Positions 10,228-22,590 are shown, counted from the stretch's first letter. The stretch: 64,000 nt of DNA from Proteles cristata cristata (GCA_017311185.1 JAESUZ010004904.1:20445-84444); one strand, 5' to 3'. The notes: generated by a model from the sequence alone, not told the origin. Program-made: numbers and translations.

Positions 10228-11466
10228 CAATGAAATCAAACTGTTTTCAAATTAAGAAAAAAAATGATACAATCAACTCTATCAATTGGGATTTATTCCT
10301 GGCCTTCAAGGGTGGTTTAATTTAAATCAGTCAATATGATATATCACATTAAAAACAGAAAAGGTAAGAACCATATAATCCTTTCAACAGATGTAGAAAA
10401 GTATTTGACAAATTACAATATCCATTCATAAACAGCAAAATAAGGTTAGACAGGATATACTGTAACATCATAAAGGCCATATTTGAAGAACCCACAGCGA
10501 ATATCATTCTCAATGTGGAAAGACTGATAGCTTTTCTTCTACATTCAGTAATAAGATAGGTGTATCCACTCTCACCATTATTATTAAGCATAGTACTGGA
10601 AATCTTAGCCTCAGCAATCAGACAACAAGAGAAATAAAAGACATCCAAATCAGCAGGGAAGAAGTCAAACTAACATTTTTGCACATGATATGATACTCTA
10701 TAAAGAAAACCCAGAAGTTTCCACCAAAAATTGCTAGAATTCATACACAAATTCAGTGAAGTCACAAGATACAAAATCAATGTACAGAAATCTGTTGCAC
10801 TTCTATATGCCAATAATGAAGTAGCCGAAAGTGAAATCAAGGAATCATTCTCATTTACATAAGATAACTAGGTAAAACTCTAAAAAAAAAGATCTCTACT
10901 GCAAAAACTCCAAAATGGTGATAGAAGAAATTGAAAAGGATCTAAATAAAAGGAACCATTCAATGTTCATGGATTGGAAGAATAAATATCATTAAAAAGT
11001 CTATACTACTCAAAGCAATCTACACATTTAATGCAATCCCAATCAAAATACCACTAGCATTGTGATAGCTGGTTAGCTCCATCGGTGGAGTATGTGACGC
11101 TTGATCTTGGTGTTGTGAGTTTCACACCCATATTGGATGTAGAGATTATTTAAAAATAAAAATCTTTTGAAAAGAGGGATTCTACAGTTAAAAAGAAATA
11201 CCACCAGCATTTTTCACAGAGCTATAACAAGGAATCCTAAAATTTGTATGTAACCACAAAAGACCCCAAATTCCCAAAGCAATCTTGAAACATAAAAGCA
11301 AAGCTGGAAGCATCACAGTTATAGACTTAATGTTATATTGCAAAACTGTAGTGATCAAGACAGTATGGTACTGATACATAAATGGACACGTATATCAATA
11401 GAACAAAATAGAAAATCCAGCGATAAGCCCACAACTAATGGGTAATCAATTTCTGACAAAGCAAGA
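10228..11466 (+). mobile_element. ORF2: Old L1 (copy A), continuation: ORF2 RT region
   Basis: Reading resumes at the RT block after the one interrupted at 2606 (compare INWDLFLAFKGGLI with the usual [11 protein letters not shown]). It runs on through a decayed FADD region (10676-10690), 'ENPEVSTKNC', '[19 protein letters not shown]' and '[14 protein letters not shown]', to the FDKA block at 11466. Stops and indels are frequent. A short SINE lies at 11069-11165. The same ORF2 region then starts again at 11467, so another L1 fragment begins there. Confidence 0.82.
11069..11165 (+). mobile_element. Short CAN-SINE (tRNA head only), plus
   Basis: The body TAGCTGGTTAGCTCCATCGG, TTGATCTTGGTGTTGTGAG, ATTGGATGTAGAGATTA and TTTAAAAATAAAAATC is the short carnivore tRNA-SINE that lacks the long CT-rich body. 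A copy of the target, AATACCACCAGCATT, precedes it (11050-11064, one change) and follows at 11200-11215. A second old L1 has the same SINE at the same ORF2 position (56151-56257). Confidence 0.85.
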
Positions 11467-13740
11467 AATTGGCAAGGAGGAAGGCAAACTTTCACTCTTT
11501 GCAGAAGACATGATACTATATGTGGAAAACCCAAAAGATTCCACCAAAAAACTAGAACTGATACATGAATTCAGTAAAGCCGCAGGATATAAAATCACTG
11601 TTTAGAAACTGGTTGCATCTCTATACAACAATAATGAAGCAGCAGAAGGAGAAATCAAGGAATCGATCCATTTACAATTACACTAAAATCATAAAATACC
11701 TAGGAGTGAAACTAATCGAAAAGGTGGGAAAAACTATACACTGAAATCTATAGAATGCTTATGAAAAAATTTAAGAACACACACAAAAAAAGGAAAAGCA
11801 GTCCATGATCATGGATTAGAAGATCAAATATTGTACTCTAATTTGGGTAGTATTGATACTATTAAAGCAATCTACATATTCAATGCAGTTTCTATCAAAA
11901 TAAAACCATCATTCTTCACAGAACTAGAACAAATAATCCTTAAATTTGTATGGAACCAGAAAAGACCCTGAATAGCCAATGTTCAAAAAGAAAACCACGT
12001 CTGGAGGCATCATAATTTTGGACTTCAAGCCATATTACAAAACTGTAATCAACAAGACAATATGGCACTGGCACAAAAACAGACACATACGTCAATGGAA
12101 CAGAATAAAGAACCCAGAAATGGACCCACAAACGTGTGGCCAACTAACCTATGACAAAGCAGGAACGAATATCCAATGGAAAAAAAGATAGTCTTTTCAG
12201 CAAATGGTACTGTGAAACCTCGACAGCGACATACAGAGAATGGATCTGGACAACTTTCCCACACCATACAGAAAAATAAACTCAAAATGGATGAAAGACC
12301 TAAGTATAAGAGAGGAAGTCATCAAAATTCTAGAGAAGAAAATAGGAAACAACATCTTTGACATCGGTCACAGAAACTTCTTGCTTGGCATGTCTCCAGA
12401 GGCAAGGGAAACAAAAGCAAAATTGAACTTTTCGAACCTCATCAGAATAAAAAGATTTTTCACAATAAAGGAAAGAATCAACAAAACTAAAAGGAAAGGA
12501 ACAGAATGGGAGAAGACATTTGCAAATGGCATATCACAGAAAAGGTTAGTATTTAAAATCTATAAGAACTTATCAAACTCGGCACCCAAAAAACTAACCC
12601 AGTGAAGAAATGGGAAAATACATGAATATACACTTTTTCAAAGAAGACACCCAGATAGAGAACAGACACATAAAAAATGCTCAAAATTGGGGTGCCTGGG
12701 GGCTTAATCGGTTAAGCGTCTGACTTTCGCTTAGGTCATGATCTCGCGGTTTGTGGGTTCGAGCCCCGCATCGGGCTCTGTGCTGGCTGCCAGCTCAGAG
12801 CCTGGAACCTGTTTCAGTCTGTGACTCCCTCTCTCTCTGGCCCTCCCCTGCTCACGCTGTCTCTCTCTCTCTCTCTCTTCTAGAAATAAATAAAAAAATA
12901 TTTTAAAAAAATGCTCAACATGACTCATCGTCAAAGAAATACAAATCAGAACCACAATGAGATATCACCTCACACCTGTCAGTGTGGCTAAAATGAACAA
13001 CTCAGTCAAGAACAGTTGTTGGCGAGGATGTGGAGAAAGAGGATGCTTTTGCACTGCTGGTGGGAATTCAAAGCGGTGCACCCACTCTGAAAAACTGTAT
13101 GGAGGTTCCTCAAAAAGATTAAAAATAGAACTACCCTATGACCCAGCAATTGCGCTACTAGGTATTTATCCAAAAGATACAAAAATGCTGATTCGAAGGG
13201 GCACATGCACCCTAATGTTTATAGGAGCATTATCAAAAATAGTCAAATTATGGGAAGAGCCCAAATGTTCGTCAATGGATGAATGGATAAAGATGTGACA
13301 CGCACCCACATGACACAGACACAATGGAATACTACTTGGTGATCAAAAAGAATGAAATCTTGCAATTTGCGACAATGTGGAGGGAACTAGAGTGTATTGT
13401 GCTAATTAAAATAAGTCAGTTAGGAAAAGATAAATATCTTATGATTTCACTCATATTTGGAATTTCAGATACAAAACAGATGAACATAAGGGAAGGACAT
13501 CAAAAATAATATAAAAACAGAGGAGTGAAACCATAAGAGACTTAAACAAACTGAAGGTTGCTGGCAGGGTGTTGGGAAGGGGAATGTGCTAAGTGGGTTA
13601 GGGACATTAAGGAGGATACTTGCTGGGATGAGCACTCGGTAATATAAGTAAGTGACAAATCACTAAATTCTATTCATGAAATCATTATTACATTTTATGT
13701 TAACTAACTTGGATTTAACTTTTTGAACATGCAAAAAAAA
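11467..13740 (+). mobile_element. ORF2: 5'-truncated L1 inside copy A
   Basis: It begins inside the RT at '[20 protein letters not shown]', where FADD reads FAED. It continues through 'NQKRP', 'MAPSTHRGK'-like decayed segments, an open 121-aa stretch (12240-12605), the knuckle region ('[18 protein letters not shown]', 12957-13298) and 'MEYYLVIKKNEILQFATMW' (13324-13509). The 3' UTR ends TTAACTAACTTGGATTTAAC and a short A run at 13733-13740. A young SINE splits it at 12685. No TSD is evident, and about 480 bases of the host L1 appear to be missing at the insertion point. Confidence 0.8.
12685..12905 (+). mobile_element. CAN-SINE, young felid subfamily, plus
   Basis: Head GGGGTGCCTGGGGGCTTAATCGG, body CTGGCTGCCAGCTCAGAG, CT tract and A-rich tail. 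The TSD AAAAAATGCTCAA lies at 12672-12684 and 12906-12918. Confidence 0.95.
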
Positions 13741-14712
13741 GTTAGTATCCAAAATCTATAAAGAACTTATGAAACTCAACACCCAAAAAACAAATAATGC
13801 AGTGAAGAAATGTGCAGAAGGCATGAATAGACATTTTTCCAAGGAAAACCTACAGATTGCTCACAACATATGAAAGATGCACAACATTACTTATCATCAT
13901 GCAAATACAAATCAATACCAGGATGAGATATGACCTCATCACTGTCAGCCTTGTCAGAATGCCTAAAATTAACAACTCAGGAAATAACAGGTATTGAAAA
14001 GGATGTGGAGAAAGATGGACCCTTTTACACCCTTGGTGGGAATGCAAATTGGGGCAGCCACTCATGAAAAGACTATGTAGGTTCCTCAAAAGATTAAAAA
14101 AAAAAAAAAAAAAAAAAAAAACCTCTACCCGATGATCTAGTAAATGCACTACTAGATATTTTCCCAAAGGGTACAGAACTAGTGAATCTAGGGATACATG
14201 TACCCTGATGTTTACAGTAGTGTTATCGACAATAGTCAAATTATGGAAAGATCCCACGTGTTCATCGTCTGATGAATGAATAAAGATGTGGTATATATAT
14301 ACAATGGAATATTATTCAGCATTTCAAAAGAATGAACTCTCCATTTTCAATAATATGAACAGAGGTAGAGGGTATTATTCTAAGTGAAATAAATCAGTCA
14401 GAGAAAGACAAATACCATATGATTCCACCCATATGTAAAATTTAAGAAACAAAATAAATGAACATAGAGAAATAAAAAAGAAGTGTAAACCAAGAAACAG
14501 ATTCTTAACTATAGAGAACAAACTGAGGGTTACTAGAGGGAAGGTGTGTGTCATGGGGGATGGGTTAAGTAGGTGACAGGTATTAAGGAAGGCACTTGTG
14601 ATTAGCACAGCATATGTATGTAAGTGCTGATTCACTAAATTCTACACCTGTAATTAGTGTTGCATTATATCTTAAGTATCTGGAAATTAAATAAAATCTT
14701 GGAACAAAAATG
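13741..14712 (+). mobile_element. ORF2: Old L1 3' part, probably the end of copy A
   Basis: It starts at '[20 protein letters not shown]', about 480 bases downstream of where copy A broke off at 11466. It runs through the decayed C-terminal region, an A run (14095-14121), '[13 protein letters not shown]' and a 3' UTR ending TTAAATAAAATCTTGGAAC. That ending matches the end of copy Q (58345-58370). Since A and Q also share a SINE, I infer that this is the real 3' end of copy A. Confidence 0.75.
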
Positions 14713-14980
14713 AAATTACACATGAAATATTACAAAAATTGACACATGTTGCACAACTTATTAAGTCTTGATCAATTTCAAAGGGTTTAAATGTATACAG
14801 AATATATTAGAGTAGAAATCAATAACAAAAAGGAAAGTAAAAGATTCCCATATGTTTGAGAAAATTAAGCAACATAATTCTAAACAATTCATGAGTTAAA
14901 GTGAAAAATCCACCATTGAAATTAGAAAATTTTGAACTCAATAGTGAACATGCAACATACTGAAACTTATAATAGTACGA
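14713..14980 (+). mobile_element. Very old L1M-type ORF2 fragment
   Basis: From about 14745 the text parallels the end of the L1 endonuclease domain: 'VEINNKKESKRFPYV' is like the usual 'LEINNRK' motif, followed by 'ENFELNSEHATY'. Many substitutions indicate great age. It is cut at about 14980 by a minus-strand L1. Confidence 0.55.
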
Positions 14981-15819
14981 GGTTGCTATAGCTGATGTCA
15001 AGAAGTCATTGCCTGTATTCTCATCTAGAATTTTGATGGTTACCTGTTTCACATTTAGCTATTTAATCCACTTTGAATTTATTTTTGTGTATGGTGTAAG
15101 AAAGTGGTCCAGGTTCATTCTTTAATATGTTGCTGTCCAGTTTTCCTAATACCCTTTGTTGAAGAGGCTGTCTTTTTTTTCCATTGGATATTTTTTCCTG
15201 CTTTGTCAAAGATTAGTTGACCATATGATTATGGGCTCATTGCTGAGTTTTCTATTCTCTTCCACTGATGTATTTGTCTGTTTTTGTGCCAGTACCAACC
15301 ATACTGTCTTGATAACTATGGTTTTGTAAAATGACTTGATGTCTAGAACTGTGATGCCTGAAGCTTTGCTTTTCTTTTTCAAGATTGCTTTTACTATTCA
15401 GACTCTTTTGTGGTTCCTTACAAACTTTAGGGTTATTTGTTCTAGCTCTGTGAAAATCCTTGTGGTATTTTGATAGGTATTGAATTAAATGTGTACATTC
15501 CTTTGGGACGTATAGACATTTTGAGAATATTTGTTCTTCCAATCCGTAAACATGAAATGTTTTTCCATTTCTTTGTTTTATCTTCAATTTCTTTCATCAT
15601 TGTTTTATAGTTTTCAGAGTACACATTTTTTATCTCTTTGGTTAAGTTTATTCGTAGGTATCTTATGATTTTAGGTGCAATTGTAAATGGGATTGATTCT
15701 TTGATTTCTCTTTCTGCTGCTTCATTACTGGAATATAGAAATGCAACAGATTTCTGTACATTAATTTTGTATCCTATGACTTTGCTGAATTTGTGTATCC
15801 ATTCTAGCGATTTTTTTTT

Positions 15820-15833
15820 TTTTGGTAGAGTCT
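15820..15833 (-). repeat. Poly(T) run in minus L1
   Basis: A homopolymer run inside ORF2 (A run on the L1 sense strand). Similar runs occur at 16200-16211. They are typical slippage products in A-rich L1 coding sequence. Confidence 0.8.
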
Positions 15834-17603
15834 TTAGGGTTTCTATTTAGAGTTTCATGTCATTTGCAAATTGTGAAAGTTTGATTTCTTCTTTGCCAAT
15901 TTGGATGCATTTTATTTATTATTTGTTTTCTGATTGCTGAGGTTAGGACTTCCAGTACTATGTTAAATAACAATGGTGAGAGTGGACATCGCTATCTTCT
16001 TCCAGACCGTAGAGGAAATGCTCTCATTTGTTACTCATTAAGAATGATATTAGCTGTGGTATTTTATATGTGTCCTTTATGATGTTGTGGTATGTTCCCT
16101 CTAACTCTAATTTGTTCGGGAGGTTTATCTTAAATTGATGTTGTACTTTGTCAAATGCTTTTTCTGCATCTATCGAAATGATCATATGGTTTTTATCCTT
16201 TTTTTTTTTTCCAAATGTGGTGTATCATGTTTGATTTGCAAATATTGAACCACACCTGTAGCCCAGACATATATCCCACTTGAATGGATGGAATTTCACT
16301 TGAATGGGTGAATAATTCTTTTAATGTTTTGTTGGATTTTTGCTTGTAATTTGTTGAGAATTTTTGCCACCATGTTTATCAGGGATATTAGCCTATAGTT
16401 CTTTTTTTAGTGGAGTATTTGTTTGGTTTTGGATTCAGGGTAATATTATCCTTATAGAATGAATTTTGGATGTTTTCCTTCCATTTCTATTTTTTTTTCA
16501 AACAGTTTATGAAAAAATAGGTATTAAATCTTTTTTAAATGTTTGGTAGAATTCAACTGTGAAGCCATTTGGTTCTGGACTTTCATTTATGGGGAGGTTT
16601 TTGATTACTGATTCCATTTCTTTGCTAGTTATTAGTGGGTTCAAGTTTTCTATTTCTTCCTGTTTCAGTTTTGGTAGTTTTTATGTTTCTAGGAATTAAT
16701 CCATTTCCTCCAAATTGTGCAGTTGGTTGGCATATAATTCCCATAATATTCTCTTATACTTGTTTGTATTTCTGTGGTGTTGGTTGTTATTTCTTATCTC
16801 TCATCTGTGATTTCATTTATTTGTTTTTTTCTATTTTCTTTTTCATAAATATGGCTACAATTTTATCAATTTTATTAATATTTTGAAAGAACCATCTCCT
16901 GGTTTCATTGTTCTATTCTACTGGGTTTATTTCTTTCTATATCATTTATTTCTGCTCTGCCTTTATTATGTCCCTTCTTCTCCTGGCTTTGGGGCTTCAT
17001 GTTATTTTTTCTTTTTCTAACTCCTTTAGGTTTAGGTTTCTGGTATTTATTTGACATTTTTATTGCTAACTGATGTAGCCCTATATTGCAATATACTTCC
17101 TTCTTCTGACAGCTTTTGCTGCATTCCTAAGGTTTGGGACCATTGTGTTTCCATTTTCATTTTTTTCCATGCAATTTTAAATCTTTTTTAATATCTTGTT
17201 TGAAATATTCGTTGTTTAATCATGTTGTTTAACATCCATGTATTTATGGTTTTTCCTCCTTTTTTAGGGGGGGTTGTTGACTTCGAGCTGCATAGAATTG
17301 TGTTCAGAAAATATGAGTGATATGATCTCAGTCTTTTTGTACTTATTGAGAGCTGATTTATGACCCAGTATGTGATCTATTCTGGGCAATGTCCCATGAG
17401 CACTTGAAAAGTATGTGTACTCTGCTGCTTTAGGATGGAAGTGTTCTGAATATATCTGTTAAGTCCATCTGTTATGGTGTGCCATTCATAGCCATTGTTT
17501 CCTTGTTTATTTTCTGCTGAGATTATCTATCCATTTCTGTAATTGGGGTGTTAAATTACCCTACTATAATTGTATTATTATCAATCAGTTCCTTTTGTTT
17601 GAT

Positions 17604-17807
17604 AGACTTTTTTAAATGTTTATTTATCATTGAGAGAGAGCAAGCACAAGTGGGGAAGGGACAGAGAGAGAAGGAGACACAGAATTGGAAGCAGGCTCCA
17701 GGCTCTGAGCTGTCAGCACAGAGCCTGATGAGGGGCTCAAACCCACGAACTGTGAAATCATGACCTGAGCTGAAGTCAGACATTTAACCGAGCCACCCAG
17801 GCACCCT
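17604..17807 (-). mobile_element. CAN-SINE, minus
   Basis: Read in reverse: AGGGTGCCTGGGTGGCTCGG head, GACTTCAGCTCAGGTCATGA, GGCTCTGTGCTGACAGCTCA, CT tract and an ATAAACATTTAAAAAA tail. It lies in the endonuclease part of the minus L1. No clear TSD. Confidence 0.92.
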
Positions 17808-18255
17808 AATATTGTTTTATATATTTTGGTGCCTTCATGTTGGGAACATAAGTATTTACAATTTTTAAAACTTCCTGAATATAGTTCCCTTTATAATGAT
17901 ACAGTGCCCTTATTTATCTCCTGTTATAGTCTGGTTTAGAATCTGGTTTATCTGATATAATTATTACTACTCCAGCTTTCTTTTAATGGCCATTTGCATA
18001 ATAAATGTTTCTATATTCCCTCATGTTCAATCTGCAGATTCCTTTGATTCAAATGAGTCTCTTATAGACTGCATATAGATGGGTCTTGCTTTTTATTCAT
18101 TCTGACATCCTATGTCCTTTGATTGGAGAATTTATTCCATTTACCTTCAGAGTAATTATTGATAAGTATGTATTTAGTGTCACTTTATTACTTTTTTGTT
18201 GTTGTTTTTGGAAATTTTCTCTGTTCTTTTCCAGTATTTGTCACTTTTGTTCTTT

Positions 18256-19135
18256 CCTTTCCACTCAAAGCATTCCCTTTTATATTTCTTGCAGGGCTTT
18301 TTTAGTGGGCATGAATTTCTTCAGTTTTTGTTTGTCTAGGAAATTCTTCTCTCTCCTTCTCTTCTGTCTTGCTACATAGAGTATTCTTGGTTGCAGATTT
18401 TTTTTTCCCATTCAGCACATTGAATATACCATGCCACTCTCATGTGGTTTGCCAGGTTTCTGTGGAGAGGTCTACTGCTCACAGAATTCGTCTTCCCTTG
18501 CAAGGAGGGACTCTATTTCTTGCTGTTTTTAGGATGTTTTCTTCATGGCTATATTTTGCGAATTCAATTACAATATGTCTTGGTGTTGGCCTACTTTTGT
18601 TGATTTTAATGGGAGTTCTCTGTGCCTCCTGGTTTTGGACATATGTTTCCTTCCCCAGGTTAGGGAAGTTTTCAGTTATAATTTCCTCAAATAAACCTTC
18701 TGTCCCCTTTTCTCTCTTCTTCTTATGGAGTCATGTCTATGAATATTATTACTTTTGATGGAGTCACTGAGTTGTCTAAGTCTAGACTTGTAACCTAAAA
18801 TTTTCCTTTCTCTCTTTTGTTCAGTTTTATTACGTTGTATAATTCTGTCTTCTATATCACTTATTTGATCCTCTGTTACTTCCATCCTTGTGGTCATTGA
18901 ATCATGGCTGTTGTACTGTTTATCTTATCATGATTGTTTATAGCTCTTTTATCTCTGCAGCAGGGGTCTCCCTGAAATCTTCCTTGTTTTTCTCAAGTCC
19001 AGTTAGTATCCTTAGGATCATTGCTTTAATTTCTGGATCAGGTATATTACTTATATCTGTTTTGATAATATCCCTGGTTGTGACTGTGACCTTTGCTTGT
19101 TCTTTCTTTTTGGATGAATTCCTCTGCCTTGGCAT
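18256..19135 (-). pseudogene. ORF1: L1 ORF1 of older subfamily, broken
   Basis: The ATG at 19135 starts MPRQRNSSKKKEQAKVTVTT, open for 65 aa and ending 'RETPAAEIKEL'. Reading then shifts to a frame with 'MEVTEDQISDIEDRIIQRNK' (coiled-coil region, 18676-18897). The C-terminal 'KKFMPTKKALQEI' closes near 18256. The basic N terminus, coiled coil and C-terminal domain are in L1 ORF1 order. Frameshifts and stops make it inactive. Confidence 0.82.
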
Positions 19136-20668
19136 TTTGTCTAGGCCTCTGTCCTATGTGTTAAAAAAGAGGTTATGTTACCTGCTCTTGAAGATGTCTT
19201 TATGAAGAAGAGGTCACATACTGTCCAAGAGCTGGTGCTTCAGGATGTGTCTTTGGTTTGTGTTGTGTGCACCCTGCTGCTGTGTTTTAGCTTCTGTATA
19301 CCTCAGGTCAGTTATCTGTACTGTTTCTCATTGCATGCAGTGGGCAGTGTTTGGGCCTTGGTTAGAGTGTTGAGAGTTTTAACTTAGGTGAGCTCTTGTC
19401 TCCCTGCTATAAGAAACCTATTCTACTTCTATTAGAACTGAAGCTCTGTAGAACTCTATGGTAGGTAGCCAAATTGTGTGAAGAACTGTTTTCCTTATCT
19501 TCTGGGGGTTGGGACCTGTTCATTAGGTGCACTTGCTTGAGAGCAGAGAAACAGTACCAGTGGAGTGCAAGAGGGTGGGACTTGGTGTAAATAGTTTAGG
19601 CTGCCAGTGTTGGAACTATGCTGTTTAATAAAGTTGTTTATGATGATGGGTTGGAGTGTGAAATAGTGCCAGTCAGCCCCTTTATACCTGGAGAGCGGAG
19701 TCTGTGTTTGCTCTTCTCAAGGAACCATTTTCAGAGTATCAAATAGTCTCCCCTCATGCATCACAGGAATTTTTCACATTGCTGACCTCATACTATCTGT
19801 TTCTGGGTGACTTGCGAGCCTGTACACAAGTGCATCACACCTTGAACTCTACCCTAGCCAGGACTGCTGACTCAAAATTCCAAACTTCAGGGACCTGGTG
19901 TGACAAGGATCTGTGTTGGTCCTCTGGCAAAGGGTCTCACTGCGCTGAGACTAATGAAGGTTTGACCCAGAAGGGCATTCATACCAGATCATCAGGGCTT
20001 GGGATTTGAAACAAAGCAGGATAAATAGCCAGTGTCTGGGCTAGCCACCCGTAGCAGGTGTCTCCACTCCTATGCTGATGGGCAGGGGAGGAAATGGCAC
20101 CTACCAGCTGCCTTGTCCCTGAACAGGCTATGTTGCCTCTCACAGATGCACTCTAAGAAGAGGGAACATTCTCTCCTCTTGCATCTTAGGTAACACTCAT
20201 ATCATGCTGTCTTCCCCAGAGTTACCCACCCGCCTTCTCTCCAGAAATAGGGAAGCACCCTCAGGTTTCCATTCCAGCCATGCCATGAATCTCTAAGACT
20301 CCAGTCTTTGAGACCCACTGGTTGCAAAAACTCATGAAAATCAGCCTCTTTCATTTTCCAAGCCAATGCCTTTGGGGAAGTGCTCTCTTTGTGCAATCTC
20401 CTGTGTTCAATTTCACTCTTGCCTTTCTCTGCAAACAAGGCTCCATCCCCTCCATAGCACCCATGATCTGTTCCTCCCCCAAAACATGTTCATTTCCTAC
20501 CTTCTTTTAAATGGCCTTTTTTGACCATCTAGTTGTGCAGTTTGTTCTATCAGCCCTCAAGTTAATTTCTTGAGTATTCAGGTTAATTTGGTAGTCATCT
20601 AGCTGTGTTTGAGGGATGAGGCAAGCCTAGGGTCCTCCTATTACACTGCCATCTTTGGTCTCCCACTC
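19136..20668 (-). promoter_or_regulatory. 5' UTR of the minus-strand L1
   Basis: About 1.5 kb separates ORF1 from the 5' end. It has higher GC than its surroundings and no long L1 frames. The 5' terminus reads GGGAGACCAAAGATGGCAG (minus), a YY1-like start typical of L1. It is related to, but distinct from, the 5' UTRs at 23480 and 47163. Confidence 0.7.
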
Positions 20669-22254
20669 CCCAATAATAAATCTATTATTTATGTAGATGT
20701 AGGTAGTAGTTACATAGTTGTATTTATTTAAGTTAATGAAGCTGTACCTATGATTTTCACACTTTTCCTGTTATGTGTGTTTTATATATGTTACATATTT
20801 AAGTGTTTCTTTTTAAATAATAAACTACAGAGACATAAAAACTGAGTGAATGTTATTAGTATAACATTGTATGAAAATATTAAGCTTTAGAAGATTACTT
20901 ATAGCATAAAACTTTCTTAAATTAAAAAAGAGCTAAAATTATAGACATCTTCAGAATACATTTAAATTCAATAAAGCTATATAACATAGAAATCCAGGGA
21001 ACGATAAAATGGCATTCAAGGTAGGTCACCCAGGGAAGTGGAATAGCAGGAGGAAAATATATGGTTAAATGTAAAGTCAGTCATGTTCTAAGTTTCATTT
21101 TGGGTGTTGGGTTTGTGCATGCTTATTATGTTATAAAAACTGATTTACTAAAATAAATAACTAAAAGTAATCCATGTATGAGACCAATCAAGAGAGTGTA
21201 TCTGTGAAAATATTCATAATGAAATCAATTCTGTGCATCTGAGATCCAAAATGTTTTAAATAATTTAAAAATGATGATAAAAACATTTTCTGTCAATTTA
21301 AAAATGTGAATGATTTATATGTTTTCAAATTTATTTTAGAGATTATGAAAGCATAATGTTTAAAGTTGACTGATCTAAGAAGACACTTTTCCATCTTATA
21401 TTAATAACAAAATAATTTTTTTCAAATTCCTTCCAAAATATAAAATATGTCTGTTCATTCTCCTTTCTACTACTCTATATAGTAATCCTATAAAGAATCT
21501 TAAATTAAAACCGTATATCCAAAACTGTATTTTACAAAATATTAGTTTTAGATAATGTCGATAAGTAATGCACTCATACACACAACAAATAGTTTTGTGC
21601 TCACATTTGGGGAAACTATACACTATGTTTACCCTACTGGAACCCTATAATACACTTTAGTGTATTAAAACTCTGCAAGACTTTTCAGAGTACATGTGAC
21701 TTTTCACATGCACATGTGAAGACATATGTTTAACTTTGCTTAATCTCATCTTTCCTAAGTTTATTAGGTCATAGAAAATATATTATCTTTTTGCAGAACT
21801 ATCCTATTAACACTCAGTACTCTAAGGGACAACAGTTTAGGTAACACGGTATATTGTTCTAGCATAATATATTCCTAGTAAACCCACACTAACTTTTAGT
21901 GATCAACATTTCCTTTACAAAGTACTTTTTAATATATTTAGAATCTTTTTTAGAATTCTACTCCTTCATTCAAATAATATTCACCCACCATCAGTCTTAT
22001 GGAAAATCTTTTATTCTTATTATTAAGATAATTATTCAATTCCATTCACTACTATCCTCACTACTAAGAAGCTGTTCTCATATACCTCATGGAGTCTGAG
22101 AATTAGGATAATAAGAGTACCATGTGTGAACACCAAATCTATCTGTAAATATTTGGAATGAGGTCATGTATTAAAATAAAGCAGATGACTGGTAATATTA
22201 AGAAAACATAAACTGTAGAAAAGAACACTTCTATTTTTAGACAACAAGATTGAA
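20669..22254. other. Unique AT-rich intergenic DNA
   Basis: About 1.6 kb without recognisable gene, L1 or SINE. The only open frames are short (at most 75 aa), without recognisable motifs, and look like chance. Very diverged repeats cannot be excluded by eye. Confidence 0.6.
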
Positions 22255-22500
22255 AATAAATGCTTCTGGAGTGGTTATTATGTGCAATCATTGTAAATAG
22301 CACTACATGTGCTTTATTCTGCCTAAATCTTCATAACAATCATGTGAAATAGCTATTATTATCCCTATTAACAGAAGATAAAACTAAGGTTTTTTAAGTA
22401 ACTTGCTCAAAGTCATGCAACTGGTAAAAAGAGAAGCAATATTTAAGGAGATATATTTAATTTCATGTGTTCTTTACCATTATGCTATACTGCCTCCGTG
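22255..22500 (+). mobile_element. MIR (ancient tRNA-SINE)
   Basis: It resembles the MIR core: TCTTCATAACAATCATGTGA, then TATTATTATCCCTATTAACA, AAGTAACTTGCTCAAAGTCA and TGCAACTGGTAAAAAG. These correspond to the MIR 'CTCACAACAACCCTATGAGG' and 'GTAACTTGCCCAAGGTCACA' blocks. It is an ancient mammalian repeat. Confidence 0.82.
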
Positions 22501-22590
22501 AGGACAAAGACCACATTTTATTTACATCTTAGTACTTGAGAATCCCTAGCCTAATAGTTTCTCAAAAAATAATTGTTGAATGAAAAAAAT
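22495..22590 (+). mobile_element. L2-like 3' end fragment
   Basis: GAGGACAAAGACCACATTTT, CTTAGTACTTGAGAATCCCT and AAAATAATTGTTGAATGAA follow the L2 3' end pattern (gagggcagggact, tatccccagc, aataaatgtttgttgaatgaa). It is short and diverged. Confidence 0.45.

Larger units (their letters stand above)
14980..18183 (-). pseudogene. ORF2: L1 ORF2 (minus), endonuclease to about residue 1000
   Basis: The start matches 'TLNTYLSIITLKVNGINSPI', with GTG in place of ATG at 18183. The endonuclease follows, with 'GHCPE'-like decay around 17370, then the RT region (16700-15900; [17 protein letters not shown] near 15950) and 'LMKEIEDKTKKWKNI' (15442-15624). It ends at 'VTIKILDENTGNDF' near 15000. Multiple stops and indels, long T runs and a SINE at about 17604 make it inactive. 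The knuckle domain is absent because the element stops there. Confidence 0.85.
14980..20668 (-). mobile_element. Nearly full-length older L1, minus strand
   Basis: Read on the minus strand it begins near 20668 (AAGATGGCAG near the 5' end), with a 5' UTR to 19136, ORF1 (19135 to about 18256) and ORF2 (about 18183 to 14980). The last part of ORF2 and the 3' UTR are missing. The ORF1 start (MPRQRNSSKKKEQAKVTV) differs from the MMKQKSSP type of the younger copies, so this is a different, older subfamily. A minus-strand SINE lies inside ORF2. Confidence 0.88.
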
